Assembly: GCA_963699015.1 (NCBI GenBank)
Contig: CAVOSX010000001.1
Coordinates: 868,001-932,000 of the forward strand
Origin: PALSA-505 sp963699015
Lineage (GTDB): Bacteria > Actinomycetota > Actinomycetes > Streptosporangiales > Streptosporangiaceae
DNA length: 64,000 nucleotides
Direction: 5' to 3'
Within the stretch, counting starts at the first letter, position 1. Every line of letters starts with the position of its first letter. Under the pieces are notes generated by a model. It saw only the letters and a program-made list of their open reading frames with translations. It ran no database searches and was not told the origin of the DNA. Made by a program: the position numbers and the translations under genes. Positions 7,499-17,313 of this stretch are shown here, piece after piece.

Positions 7499-9325
7499 AT
7501 GTGCGGGATTGTCGGTTACGTCGGCCAGCGCGAGGCCACCCCCATCCTGCTCGAGGGGCTGCGCAGGCTCGAGTACCGCGGTTACGACTCGGCCGGCCTG
7601 GCGGTCCCGGCTCGCGGGCGGCTGCGGGTCACCAAGGCCGCGGTCCGGGTGGCGGGCCTGCGTGAGCTGGTCGGTGCGCCGCCCCCGGCGACCTCGGGCA
7701 TCGCGCATACCCGGTGGGCCACGCACGGCGAGCCGAACGACGTCAACGCCCACCCGCACACCGACGCCAGCGGCCGCGTCGCCGTCGTGCACAACGGCAT
7801 CGTCGAGAATTCCGAACGGCTCCGGGCCGATCTGACCGCCCAGGGCGTCACGCTGCGCTCCGAGACCGACACCGAGGCCCTCGCGCACCTGATCGCGGCG
7901 GCGCTCGAGGCCGGCGCGGGCTCACTCGAGGACGCGGTCAGGACGACCCTGCAGCGGGTCGAGGGCACCTACGGCCTGGTCGTGCTCGACGCACGGCAGC
8001 CGGGCGAGCTGGTCGCGGCCCGCAACGGCAGCCCGCTGGTCATCGGCATCGGCGAGGGCGAGACGCTGGTGGCCTCGGACGTGGCCGCGCTGGTCCGGCA
8101 CACCCAGCAGGTGGCCTACCTCGAGGACGGCGAGATCGCCACGCTGAGCGCGGCGGACTTCCGCACCAGCACCCGCGAGGCGCGGCCCATCGACCGGCAG
8201 ACCACCACGGTGGACGTGACCGCCGAGGATTACGAGCTCGGCGACTCGCCGGACTTCATGCACAAGGAGATGCACGAGCAGCCGGACGCGGTCGCCCGTG
8301 CGCTGCTGGGCCGGCTCGACGACCAGTTCGCCACGGCCAGGCTCGGCGGCATCGAGGTCACCGCGCGGGACGTGCACGCGATCCGCCGGGTGAAGTTCCT
8401 CGGCTGCGGGTCGGCCTATTACGCGGCCCAGCTCGGCGCGGGCCTGATGGAGGAGCTGGCCCGGCTGCCCGCCGACGCCGAGCCGGCTTCGGAGTTCCGC
8501 TACCGCAACCCGGTGATCGACCCGGACACGCTGTTCGTCGCGGTCAGCCAGTCCGGCGAGACGCTGGACACGCTCGCCGCCATCGGCGAGCTGCAGCGCA
8601 AGGGCGGCCGGCTGATGGGCGCGGTCAACGTGGTCGGCAGCGCGATCGCGCGCGCCTGCGGCAACGGGATCTTCCTGCACGCCGGCCCCGAAGTCGCGGT
8701 GGCCTCCACCAAGGCGGTCACGAACATGGCGGTCTCGTTCGCGATGCTGGGGTTGCTCTTCGGCCGGGTGCGGGACCTGTCGTTCGCCGACGGCCAGCGG
8801 ATCGTGGCCGGCCTGCGCGCGCTGCCCGGCCAGATCGCGGAGGTGCTGGCGGCCGAGGAGCAGATCGCCGAGGTGGCCAAGCGGTACTCGGGCGCGCAGC
8901 ACATGTTCTACACCGGCCGGGTCCGCGGCTGGCCGGTCGCCCGCGAGGGCGCGCAGAAGCTCAAGGAGATCTCCTACCTGCACGCGGAGGCCTACCAGGC
9001 CTCCGAGCTCAAGCACGGCCCGCTCGCGCTGATCGACCCGGGCATGCCGACGGTGGCCGTCATACCCGGCGACGAGCTGGTGGCCAAGAACATCGGCACG
9101 GTGGCGGAGGTCAAGGCGCGGGGCGGCCCGGTCATCGCGGTGACCAGCGCCGACCTGCCCGGCGGCCTGGCCGACGCGGTGATCAGCGTGCCGCGCACCG
9201 AGCCGGAGCTGAACCCGATCCTGCTGACCATCCCGCTGCAGCTGTTCGCCTACCACGTCGCGGTCACCCTCGGCCGGGACATCGACAAGCCGCGGAACCT
9301 GGCCAAGAGCGTCACCGTCGAGTAG
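7499..9325 (+). CDS. glmS: Glutamine--fructose-6-phosphate aminotransferase (isomerising)
   Basis: 608-residue GlmS: makes glucosamine-6-phosphate from fructose-6-phosphate and glutamine, the first step to UDP-GlcNAc for peptidoglycan. The N-terminal glutaminase starts MCGIVGYVGQ with nucleophile Cys2, and the Ntn motif HTRWATHG is present. Two SIS domains follow; motifs include CGSAYYAAQLGAGLMEEL, SQSGETLDTLAA and the C-terminal LAKSVTVE. GAGAAGGGA lies upstream of ATG as ribosome binding site. Full length. Confidence 0.97.
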   Translation: MCGIVGYVGQREATPILLEGLRRLEYRGYDSAGLAVPARGRLRVTKAAVRVAGLRELVGAPPPATSGIAHTRWATHGEPNDVNAHPHTDASGRVAVVHNGIVENSERLRADLTAQGVTLRSETDTEALAHLIAAALEAGAGSLEDAVRTTLQRVEGTYGLVVLDARQPGELVAARNGSPLVIGIGEGETLVASDVAALVRHTQQVAYLEDGEIATLSAADFRTSTREARPIDRQTTTVDVTAEDYELGDSPDFMHKEMHEQPDAVARALLGRLDDQFATARLGGIEVTARDVHAIRRVKFLGCGSAYYAAQLGAGLMEELARLPADAEPASEFRYRNPVIDPDTLFVAVSQSGETLDTLAAIGELQRKGGRLMGAVNVVGSAIARACGNGIFLHAGPEVAVASTKAVTNMAVSFAMLGLLFGRVRDLSFADGQRIVAGLRALPGQIAEVLAAEEQIAEVAKRYSGAQHMFYTGRVRGWPVAREGAQKLKEISYLHAEAYQASELKHGPLALIDPGMPTVAVIPGDELVAKNIGTVAEVKARGGPVIAVTSADLPGGLADAVISVPRTEPELNPILLTIPLQLFAYHVAVTLGRDIDKPRNLAKSVTVE

Positions 9326-9333
9326 CCGTCCGG

Positions 9334-10077
<744 letters not shown>

Positions 10078-10128
10078 CGCGATAGCCCTCGTTGCTGGGG
10101 TCTTGACATCGCCGGGGGTTCTACCCAC

Positions 10129-10152
10129 AAATGGTCTCATACCAGACCATTT
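10129..10152. promoter_or_regulatory. GntR-type operator between regulator and permease operon
   Basis: Inverted repeat AAATGGTCT-N6-AGACCATTT (9-bp perfect arms), containing TGGT-N5-ACCA, which is typical of FadR-like GntR sites. TTGACA at 10103-10108 is a possible -35 for the rightward promoter, placing the operator over or just after its -10. Confidence 0.7.
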
Positions 10153-10238
10153 TGGCGCACGGCCCGTCAGGGCCGGCCCGCTCGGCGCCACCCGCCGGGG
10201 CTCCCGGCGCGCGGCCCGCGGACACGAGGGAGCACGCC

Positions 10239-11786
10239 GTGTCGGTTAACGAGCAAGCCGCTGGGGCAGGGGCAGCCGAAGCGCTGACCGATGACGAGCG
10301 GCGTCTGCACGAGATGGGTTACGCGCAGGAACTGCGCCGCCGGATGTCCGGCTTCTCGAACTTCGCCGTATCGTTCACGATCATCTCGATCCTGTCCGGC
10401 TGCATGACGCTGTACGGCTTCGGGATGATCACCGGCGGCCCGGTCGCCATCGTCTGGGGCTGGCCGTTCGTCGGCGTGATGACCTTGATGGTCGGGCTGG
10501 CCATGGCCGAGGTCTGCTCCAGCTTCCCGACCGCGGGCGGGCTGTACTACTGGGCGGCCAAGCTGGCCCGGCCGGGCCGGGGCCCGGTGTGGTCCTGGTT
10601 CACCGGCTGGTTCAACTTCCTCGGCCAGGTCGCGGTCACGGCCGGGATCGACTTCGGCGCCGCGTTCTTCATCAACGCCTGGCTGAACCTGGTGTTCGGC
10701 ACGCCCACCTACCACTGGGTCACCATCATCATCTACGCGTGCGTGCTGCTCTTGCACGGCCTGCTGAACCAGTTCGGCATCCGGCTGGTCGCGCTGCTGA
10801 ACGACATCAGCGTCTGGTGGCACATCGTCGGCGTGCTGCTCATCGTCGGCCTGCTGGCGTTCGTGCCGGCGCACCACCAGTCGGCAAGCTTCGTGTTCAC
10901 CAAGATCGTAAATCTGACCGGCTGGCACAGCACCCTCTACGTGCTCGCGCTCGGCCTGCTGCTGGCCCAGTACACCTTCACCGGCTATGACGCATCGGCG
11001 CATATGACCGAGGAGACCGTCGGCGCGGCCACCAAGGGCCCGCGCGGCATCGTCATGTCGATCGTGGTCTCCCTGTTCGCCGGGTGGCTGCTGCTGATCG
11101 GGCTCACCTTCGGCATCCAGCACTACGCCGCGACGGTGGCCACGGCCACGGGCGAGCCGCCGGTCCAGATCTTCATCGACGCCCTGGGCGCGACCACCGC
11201 CAAGGTGATGGTGCTCGTCGTGATCGGGGCCCAGCTGTTCTGCGGCATGTCCTCGGTCACCGCGAACTCGCGGATGATCTACGCCTTCTCCAGGGACGGC
11301 GCGCTGCCCGGCTCGTCGATCTGGCACCGGGTGAACAAGCGGACCAGGACGCCCACCAACGCGATCTGGCTCGCCGCCGCCGGCGCGTTCATACTCGGCC
11401 TGCCGTACTTGTGGAACAGCGCGGCCTACGCCGCTGTCACGTCGATCGCGGTGATCGGGCTATACATCGCGTACGTGTCCCCCACCTTCCTGCGGCTGCG
11501 GCAGGGTGCCAGCTTCCGGCGCGGGCCGTGGCACCTGGGCCGGTGGAGCTACGTGGTGGGGTGGATCGCCGTCGTCTGGGTGGTCATCATCTTCTTCCTG
11601 TTCATGCTGCCGACGCTCAGCCCGGTCACCTGGAAGACCTTTAACTACACGGTCGTGGCGGTGGTGGCGGTCATCGGTTTCGCCGGGGTCTACTGGCTGG
11701 TCTCGGCCCGCAAGTGGTTCACCGGGCCCAGGGTCCAGGGTTCGCCGGAGGAGCTGGCCGCCATCGAACGGGAACTCGCGAGCTAG
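10239..11786 (+). CDS. APC-family amino acid/amine permease
   Basis: 515 residues from GTG 10239, with GAGGGAG upstream. About 12 hydrophobic segments; N-terminus has YAQELRRRMSGFSNFAVSF and later SAHMTEET, typical of APC-superfamily transporters of the amino acid / polyamine / GABA permease kind. It heads an operon with a glutamine synthetase-like enzyme 11 bp downstream, so it probably imports the amine that the operon degrades. An ATG at 10131 inside the operator is unlikely to be the start. The substrate (putrescine or another amine) is an inference from context. Confidence 0.85.
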   Translation: MSVNEQAAGAGAAEALTDDERRLHEMGYAQELRRRMSGFSNFAVSFTIISILSGCMTLYGFGMITGGPVAIVWGWPFVGVMTLMVGLAMAEVCSSFPTAGGLYYWAAKLARPGRGPVWSWFTGWFNFLGQVAVTAGIDFGAAFFINAWLNLVFGTPTYHWVTIIIYACVLLLHGLLNQFGIRLVALLNDISVWWHIVGVLLIVGLLAFVPAHHQSASFVFTKIVNLTGWHSTLYVLALGLLLAQYTFTGYDASAHMTEETVGAATKGPRGIVMSIVVSLFAGWLLLIGLTFGIQHYAATVATATGEPPVQIFIDALGATTAKVMVLVVIGAQLFCGMSSVTANSRMIYAFSRDGALPGSSIWHRVNKRTRTPTNAIWLAAAGAFILGLPYLWNSAAYAAVTSIAVIGLYIAYVSPTFLRLRQGASFRRGPWHLGRWSYVVGWIAVVWVVIIFFLFMLPTLSPVTWKTFNYTVVAVVAVIGFAGVYWLVSARKWFTGPRVQGSPEELAAIERELAS

Positions 11787-11797
11787 GGCGGAGTCGG

Positions 11798-13192
11798 ATG
11801 ACCAAGCCAGGTGCCGGGAGCAACCCTGGCCGCCGGCCCGGGCTGCTCACGGCCGAGCAGCTGCGCGTCGAGGCCGAGGCCGCAGCGATCGACACCGTCG
11901 TGCTCGCCTTCACCGACATGCAGGGGCGGCTGGCCGGCAAGCGGCTGTCGGCAGAGTTCTTCATCGACGAGGTGCTGGCCAGCGGGCACGCCGAGGGCTG
12001 CAACTACCTGCTCGCGGTGGACGTGGACATGAACACCGTGGACGGGTACGCGATGTCGTCGTGGGACCGCGGCTACGGCGACTTCCTCCTGGTCCCCGAC
12101 CTGAGCACGCTGCGCGCGGTCCCCTGGCAGCCGGCCACGGCGATGGTCATCGCCGACCTGGCCTGGGAGGGCGGCGCCCCGGTGGTGGCATCGCCGCGGC
12201 AGATCCTGCGGGCGCAGGTGCAGCGGCTGGCCGAGCGCGGCTGGCAGGCGATGGCGGGTACCGAGCTGGAGTTCCTGGTGTTCCGCGACTCCTACGAGCA
12301 GGCGGGCGCCAAACAGTACAGGGACCTGATCCCGGCGAACCAGTACAACGTCGACTACTCGATCCTCGGCACCGCCAGGGTCGAGCCGCTGCTGCGCCGG
12401 ATCCGCAACGGCATGGCCGGCGCGGGCATGTACGTCGAGTCGGCCAAGGGCGAGTGCAACCTGGGCCAGCACGAGATCGCCTTCCGCTACGCCGAGGCCC
12501 TCACCACGAGCGACAATCACTCGATCTACAAGACCGGAGCGAAGGAGATCGCGGCCCAGGAGGGCATGAGCATCACGTTCATGGCCAAGCCGAACGAGCG
12601 CGAGGGCAACTCCTGCCACATCCACCTGTCGCTGCGGACGGCCGACGGCGAACCGCTGCTGGCGGGCGACGGCCCGCACGGGCTGTCGGCGACCGGACAG
12701 CATTTCCTGGCCGGCCAGCTCGCCGCGCTGCGCGAGCTGACCTTGTGGTACGCGCCCAACGTGAACTCCTACAAGCGCTACCAGGCCGGCAGCTTCGCGC
12801 CCACCGCGGTCCGCTGGGGGGTGGACAACCGGACCTGCGCGCTGCGGCTGGTCGGGCACGGCCTGGGGCTGCGGGCGGAGAACCGGGCGCCGGGCGGTGA
12901 CGTCAATCCGCACCTCGCCGTGGCGGCCATGATCGCGGCCGGGCTGCACGGCATCGACAACCAGCTGCCGCTCGAGCCTGCCTTCACCCGCAACGCCTAC
13001 ACTGACACCGGCCCGCGGCTGCCGCGCACCCTGGCCGACGCGCTCGAGCTGTGGCAGAAGAGCGACCTGGCGGCCAGCGCGTTCGGCGCCGAGGTGGTCG
13101 ACCACTACGCGAACTACGCCAGGACGGAGCTCGAGGAGTTCGGCTCCGCAGTGACCGACTGGGAGCTGCGCCGCGGCTTCGAGCGCCTGTAG
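11798..13192 (+). CDS. Glutamine synthetase-like gamma-glutamyl-amine ligase (GlnA3/PuuA type)
   Basis: 464-residue member of the glutamine synthetase family. Catalytic-core motifs are visible: GTELEFLVF, ECNLGQHEIAFRY, NSCHIHLSL, NVNSYKRYQAGSFAPTAVRW and the C-terminal ENRAPGGDVNPHLAVAA. The canonical GlnA adenylylation region near the C-terminus is not evident, as in GlnA3/PuuA proteins that gamma-glutamylate polyamines or monoamines. It sits between a permease and an aldehyde dehydrogenase, as expected for the first step of the Puu pathway. GGGCGGAG is the likely ribosome binding site. Confidence 0.87.
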   Translation: MTKPGAGSNPGRRPGLLTAEQLRVEAEAAAIDTVVLAFTDMQGRLAGKRLSAEFFIDEVLASGHAEGCNYLLAVDVDMNTVDGYAMSSWDRGYGDFLLVPDLSTLRAVPWQPATAMVIADLAWEGGAPVVASPRQILRAQVQRLAERGWQAMAGTELEFLVFRDSYEQAGAKQYRDLIPANQYNVDYSILGTARVEPLLRRIRNGMAGAGMYVESAKGECNLGQHEIAFRYAEALTTSDNHSIYKTGAKEIAAQEGMSITFMAKPNEREGNSCHIHLSLRTADGEPLLAGDGPHGLSATGQHFLAGQLAALRELTLWYAPNVNSYKRYQAGSFAPTAVRWGVDNRTCALRLVGHGLGLRAENRAPGGDVNPHLAVAAMIAAGLHGIDNQLPLEPAFTRNAYTDTGPRLPRTLADALELWQKSDLAASAFGAEVVDHYANYARTELEEFGSAVTDWELRRGFERL

Positions 13193-13213
13193 CCCGACGA
13201 GAGACAGATCCGG

Positions 13214-14578
13214 ATGTCCGAGTTCACCGTGCTCAATCCCGCCACCGAGCAGCCGGTCGCCACCGTGCCGTCCTCGTCCGCGGAGCAGGCCGACGAGGCC
13301 GTCGCGCGCGCCCTCGGCGCGCAGCCGGGGTGGCGCGCGGTCACCCCTGCCGACCGGGCCCGGCTGCTGCGCGACTTCGCCGCGGCCGTGGACGACCACG
13401 CGGAAGAGCTGGCCGGGCTGGAGATCGCCAACTCCGGGCACCCCGTCGGCCAGGCCCGGTGGGAAGCGGGACACGTGGCCGACGTGCTGCGGTACTACTC
13501 CGCCGCGCCGGAACGGCTCTGCGGCCGGCAAATCCCGGTGCCCGGCGGGCTTGACGTCACGTTCGCCGAGCCGGTCGGGGTGGTAGGGCTCATCGTGCCG
13601 TGGAACTTCCCGATGCCGATCCTGGCCTGGGGGCTGGCTCCCGCGCTGGCCGCGGGGAACCCGGTGATCGCCAAGCCGGCTGAGCTCACCCCGCTGACCG
13701 CGATCCGGATCGCCGAGCTCGGGCTCGAGGCCGGGCTCCCGCCGGGGGTGTTCCAGGTCGTGCCTGGCCAGGGCAGCGTGGTCGGCAGTCGGCTGGTGGA
13801 CCATCCATCGGTGCGCAAGATCGTGTTCACCGGCTCTACCGAGACCGGGCGGCAGGTGATGGCCGGCTGCGCGGCCAGCGTGAAGCGGCTGACCCTGGAG
13901 CTCGGCGGGAAGTCCGCCAACATCGTGTTCGCCGACGCGCGGCTGGACCGTGCCGCGGCCAGCGCGCCGCAGGCCGTGTTCGACAACGCCGGGCAGGACT
14001 GCTGCGCCCGGTCGCGGATCCTCGTGCAGCGCAGCGTCTTCGACGAGTTCATGCAGCTGCTCGAGCCGGCCGTGACCGGCATCCGGGTCGGCGACCCGGC
14101 CCGCGCGGACACCGTGATGGGTCCGCTGATCTCGGCGGCCCACCGGGCCCGGGTCGCCGGGTACGTGCCCGACGGCGCGCCGGTGGCGGTCCGCGGCTCG
14201 GCCCCCGCGGGACCCGGCTTCTGGTACCCGCCTACGGTGCTCGCCCCGGTGCGCCGCGACGACCCGGCGTTCACCGAGGAGGTGTTCGGCCCGGTGGTCG
14301 CGGTGCTGCCGTTCGAGGACGAAGCCGAGGCGATCTCGATCGCGAACGACACGCCGTACGGGCTGTCCGGCTCGATCTGGACCCAGAACGTGGGCCGCGC
14401 GCTGCGCGTCGCGCGCGCGGTGGAAGCGGGCAACCTGTCGGTCAACTCGCACTCGTCGGTCCGGTACTGGACGCCGTTCGGCGGGTTCAAGCAGTCCGGG
14501 CTCGGCCGCGAGCTCGGCCCGGACGCCCTGGATGCCTTCACCGAGACCAAGAACCTGTTCATCGCGACGGAGGACTGA
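13214..14578 (+). CDS. NAD(P)-dependent aldehyde dehydrogenase
   Basis: 454-residue aldehyde dehydrogenase. Motifs: VPWNFPMPILAWGLAPALAA, KPAELTPLTA, FTGSTETGRQVM, catalytic E229 (LELGGKSANIVF), catalytic Cys near 263 (AGQDCCARSR), and FGGFKQSGLGRELG. In this operon it probably oxidises the gamma-glutamyl-aminoaldehyde (PuuC-like step). It lies 21 bp after the synthetase gene and 5 bp before the SDR gene. Confidence 0.9.
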   Translation: MSEFTVLNPATEQPVATVPSSSAEQADEAVARALGAQPGWRAVTPADRARLLRDFAAAVDDHAEELAGLEIANSGHPVGQARWEAGHVADVLRYYSAAPERLCGRQIPVPGGLDVTFAEPVGVVGLIVPWNFPMPILAWGLAPALAAGNPVIAKPAELTPLTAIRIAELGLEAGLPPGVFQVVPGQGSVVGSRLVDHPSVRKIVFTGSTETGRQVMAGCAASVKRLTLELGGKSANIVFADARLDRAAASAPQAVFDNAGQDCCARSRILVQRSVFDEFMQLLEPAVTGIRVGDPARADTVMGPLISAAHRARVAGYVPDGAPVAVRGSAPAGPGFWYPPTVLAPVRRDDPAFTEEVFGPVVAVLPFEDEAEAISIANDTPYGLSGSIWTQNVGRALRVARAVEAGNLSVNSHSSVRYWTPFGGFKQSGLGRELGPDALDAFTETKNLFIATED

Positions 14579-14583
14579 GGCGG

Positions 14584-15348
14584 ATGCGCGGCCTAGCGGA
14601 CCGGGTGGCGGTGATCACGGGTGCGGGCAGCGGGATCGGCCTGGCCACCGCCATGCGGCTAGCCAGCGAGGGCACCAGGATCGTCGCCGTGGACGTGGAC
14701 GAGCCGGCCGGCAAGCAGGTGGCCGACGAGACCGGCGGCCTGTTCGTCCGCGCTGACGTCTCCGCCGAGGACGACGTGCAGCGGATCTACGCCACCGCGC
14801 ACGACGCCTACGGCAGCGTCAACATCGCCTTCAACAACGCCGGCATCTCTCCGCCCGACGACGACTCGATCCTGACCACCGACCTGGACGCGTGGCACCG
14901 GGTCCAGCAGGTCAACCTGACCTCGGTGTACCTGTGCTGCAAGCACGCGATCGGCTACATGCGGCGCCAGGGCCGGGGCTCGGTGATCAACACGGCATCG
15001 TTCGTCGCCGTGCTGGGCTCGGCCACCTCGCAGATCTCCTACACCGCGTCCAAGGGCGGCGTGCTCGCCCTGAGCCGCGAGCTCGGGGTGCAGTTCGCCC
15101 GCGAGGGCATCCGGGTGAACGCGCTGTGCCCCGGCCCGGTCAACACGCCGCTGCTGCGCGAGCTGTTCGCCGCCGATCCCGAGCGCGCAGCCCGGCGGCT
15201 GGTGCACGTGCCGACGGGCCGGTTCGCCGAGGCTGAGGAGATCGCCGCCGCGGTCGCGTTCCTGGCCAGCGACGACGCGTCATACATCACCGCGTCCTGC
15301 TTCATGGTGGACGGCGGCATCTCGGCCGCCTACGTGACCCCGCTGTAA
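14584..15348 (+). CDS. Short-chain dehydrogenase/reductase (SDR)
   Basis: 254-residue classical SDR: dinucleotide motif TGAGSGIG (residues 12-19), NNAG at 84-87, Ser139, Tyr153 and Lys157 of the catalytic triad (SYTASKGG), and a C-terminal GGISAAYV. It is last in the operon, closely spaced, and may take the place of an amine- or aldehyde-oxidoreductase step; no PuuB-like oxidase is present. The exact substrate cannot be read from the sequence. Confidence 0.87.
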   Translation: MRGLADRVAVITGAGSGIGLATAMRLASEGTRIVAVDVDEPAGKQVADETGGLFVRADVSAEDDVQRIYATAHDAYGSVNIAFNNAGISPPDDDSILTTDLDAWHRVQQVNLTSVYLCCKHAIGYMRRQGRGSVINTASFVAVLGSATSQISYTASKGGVLALSRELGVQFAREGIRVNALCPGPVNTPLLRELFAADPERAARRLVHVPTGRFAEAEEIAAAVAFLASDDASYITASCFMVDGGISAAYVTPL

Positions 15349-15465
15349 CCCGGCGGCCGGTGGCCGGTGCCGAGGGGGGTGGCCCGGCGGGCTGGTGCCG
15401 CGGGGGCGGCCGGATCATGGCGGCTGACTTGGCGTGAGGGGCCACGGGGGCCTGGGTAACCCGGG

Positions 15466-15471
15466 TAACCT
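15466..15471 (+). promoter_or_regulatory. -10 element of a leaderless transcript
   Basis: TAACCT, 8 bp before GTG 15480, with no Shine-Dalgarno sequence. A near copy (GGGTAAC) lies just upstream. No clear -35. Confidence 0.45.
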
Positions 15472-15479
15472 CGACAATC

Positions 15480-16298
15480 GTGACAACCGACACGAAATGG
15501 CACGCGAGTCCGGGTTTGCGGGCCGGCGATGGGCAGGCCGGGGGCGGGCGTCCCGTCATCGGGATCAGCAGCTACGCGGAGCAAGCGTGCTGGGGAGCGT
15601 GGGATACCGCGGCCGTGCTGCTGCCGCGCCGCTACCCGGACAGCGTCGCGGCAGCGGGCGGCATCCCGGTGCTGCTGCCGCCGCTTCGGGGCATCGAGGA
15701 GACCGTCTCGCGGCTGGATGGGCTCATCCTGGCCGGCGGCGGGGACATCGACCCTGCCGAGTTCGGCGCGCCGCCGCACCCGCAGACCGACGGTATCCGG
15801 CCTGACCGCGACACGGCCGAGTTCGCGCTGGTCTCGGCCGCGCTGGAGCATGGGCTGGCCTTCCTCGGCATCTGTCGCGGCATGCAGGTGCTGAACGTGG
15901 CCCGCGGCGGCACCTTGCACCAGCACCTGCCCGACCTGGTCGGTCACGACGGGCATTCGCCGGTTTCCGGCGGCTACGGGTCACACCTGGTGAAGGTCGC
16001 CACGGGCAGCAGGCTGGCCGGGGTGCTCGGTGACCCGCGGCCGCAGCACGAGATTGCGGTGCCGACCCACCACCACCAGGCCGTTGACCGGCTCGGCGAG
16101 GGGCTGATCGCCTCCGCGTGGACCGCGGACGGGGTCATCGAGGCGGTCGAGTTCGGGTCGGCCGAACCGAACGTGCCGGGCCTGGACGGGTCCGGGTTCG
16201 CGCTGGGCGTGCAGTGGCATCCCGAGGCCGGCCAGGACCACCGCCTGTTCCGCGCCCTGGTCGCCGCGGCCGGGGCCCGCTGCCTGCAGCGGGCCTGA
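15480..16298 (+). CDS. Gamma-glutamyl-gamma-aminobutyrate hydrolase family (class I GATase, PuuD-like)
   Basis: 272-residue peptidase C26 protein. Catalytic triad: C132 in FLGICRGMQVLN, H247 and E249 in GVQWHPEA; oxyanion region LAGGGDIDP. PuuD-type enzymes cut gamma-glutamyl-GABA (or related amides) to free glutamate, which would complete the pathway begun by the upstream synthetase. The gene is 131 bp after the SDR gene and has its own probable leaderless promoter. No further gene was seen in that 131-bp gap. Confidence 0.88.
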   Translation: MTTDTKWHASPGLRAGDGQAGGGRPVIGISSYAEQACWGAWDTAAVLLPRRYPDSVAAAGGIPVLLPPLRGIEETVSRLDGLILAGGGDIDPAEFGAPPHPQTDGIRPDRDTAEFALVSAALEHGLAFLGICRGMQVLNVARGGTLHQHLPDLVGHDGHSPVSGGYGSHLVKVATGSRLAGVLGDPRPQHEIAVPTHHHQAVDRLGEGLIASAWTADGVIEAVEFGSAEPNVPGLDGSGFALGVQWHPEAGQDHRLFRALVAAAGARCLQRA

Positions 16299-16372
16299 GG
16301 ACCGGCAGCCGCGCAAGCCGGGAGCAACAGCCCGGCCCGGGGTCAACAGCCCGGCCCGCGGGCCGCGGCCCA

Positions 16373-16378
16373 TAGACT
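16373..16378 (+). promoter_or_regulatory. -10 element of a leaderless transcript
   Basis: TAGACT, 8 bp before GTG 16387; no Shine-Dalgarno sequence is visible. Confidence 0.45.
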
Positions 16379-16386
16379 CGGCTTCC

Positions 16387-17313
16387 GTGAGCAGCCCCCC
16401 GGCCGTGGTGGTCACCGGCCTGGTCAAGCGGTACCGCGGCGCGGCCGCGGTGGACGGGCTGACGCTCGCGGCCGGGCAGGCGAAGATCACCTCACTGCTC
16501 GGCCCGAACGGCGCGGGTAAGACCACCACGATCGAGATTTGCGAGGGTTACCGGCGGCCGGATCAGGGCACGGTGCGCGTGCTCGGCCTCGACCCGGTCC
16601 GCGACGCCAGGGCGCTGCGGCCCAGGGTCGGCGTCATGCTCCAGGCCGGCGGGCTGCCGCAGGCCGTGCCGGCGGGCGAATACCTGCGCGTGATCGCGAG
16701 CTTCTACGCCCACCCGCTGGACCCGGCGGCGCTGCTAGACCGGCTCGGCCTGGCCGGCAGCGTGCGCGTCCCGTGCCGGCGGCTGTCCGGTGGCCAGCAG
16801 CAGCGGCTGTCGCTGGCCGCGGCCATCATCGGCCGGCCGGAACTCGTCTTCCTGGACGAGCCGACGGCCGGCCTCGACCCCCAGGCGCGGCACGCCACCT
16901 GGGAGCTGATCGCGGAACTGCGGACCGCAGGAGTCAGCATCGTACTCAGCACGCATTTCATGGAGGAAGCCGAACGGCTAGCGGACGGCGTCGTCATCAT
17001 CGACCACGGCCGGCTGGTGGCGAAAGGGACCCCGGCCGAGCTGACCGGCACCGACGGCCAGCTCAGGTTCCGGGCCGAGCCGGGGCTGAGCACCGACAGC
17101 CTGCTGTCGGCCCTGCCTTGCGGCACCGCCGCCAAGGAGTCGCCCGCAGGTCATTACGTCATCGAGGTGCAGGGCCGGGTGGATCCGCAACTGCTCGCCG
17201 CGGTCACCGGCTGGTGCGCCGAGCACGGGGTGCTGGCCAACGGCCTGAGCGTGGAGAGCCGGACGCTGGAGGATGTCTTCCTGGAGCTGACCGGGCGGGA
17301 GCTTCGTTCATGA
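16387..17313 (+). CDS. ABC-2 exporter ATP-binding protein
   Basis: 308-residue ATPase with Walker A (LGPNGAGKTTTI), signature (LSGGQQQRLSLA), Walker B (LVFLDEPTAGLDP) and H-loop (STHFMEEAE), plus the DrrA-like C-terminal domain. The next gene is its permease, overlapping by 4 bp (ATGA). An ABC pair next to ctaA is a conserved actinobacterial arrangement (compare M. tuberculosis Rv1456c-Rv1458c). The transported compound is unknown; a role linked to heme or cytochrome biogenesis is only a context guess. Confidence 0.9.
   Translation: MSSPPAVVVTGLVKRYRGAAAVDGLTLAAGQAKITSLLGPNGAGKTTTIEICEGYRRPDQGTVRVLGLDPVRDARALRPRVGVMLQAGGLPQAVPAGEYLRVIASFYAHPLDPAALLDRLGLAGSVRVPCRRLSGGQQQRLSLAAAIIGRPELVFLDEPTAGLDPQARHATWELIAELRTAGVSIVLSTHFMEEAERLADGVVIIDHGRLVAKGTPAELTGTDGQLRFRAEPGLSTDSLLSALPCGTAAKESPAGHYVIEVQGRVDPQLLAAVTGWCAEHGVLANGLSVESRTLEDVFLELTGRELRS

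Noticed and set aside
11783..14452. 889-codon minus-strand open frame
   Set aside because: It lies antisense to the glutamine synthetase-like and aldehyde dehydrogenase genes, which have clear motifs. Long antisense frames are expected in high-GC DNA. Composition is Arg/Gly/His-rich without domains.
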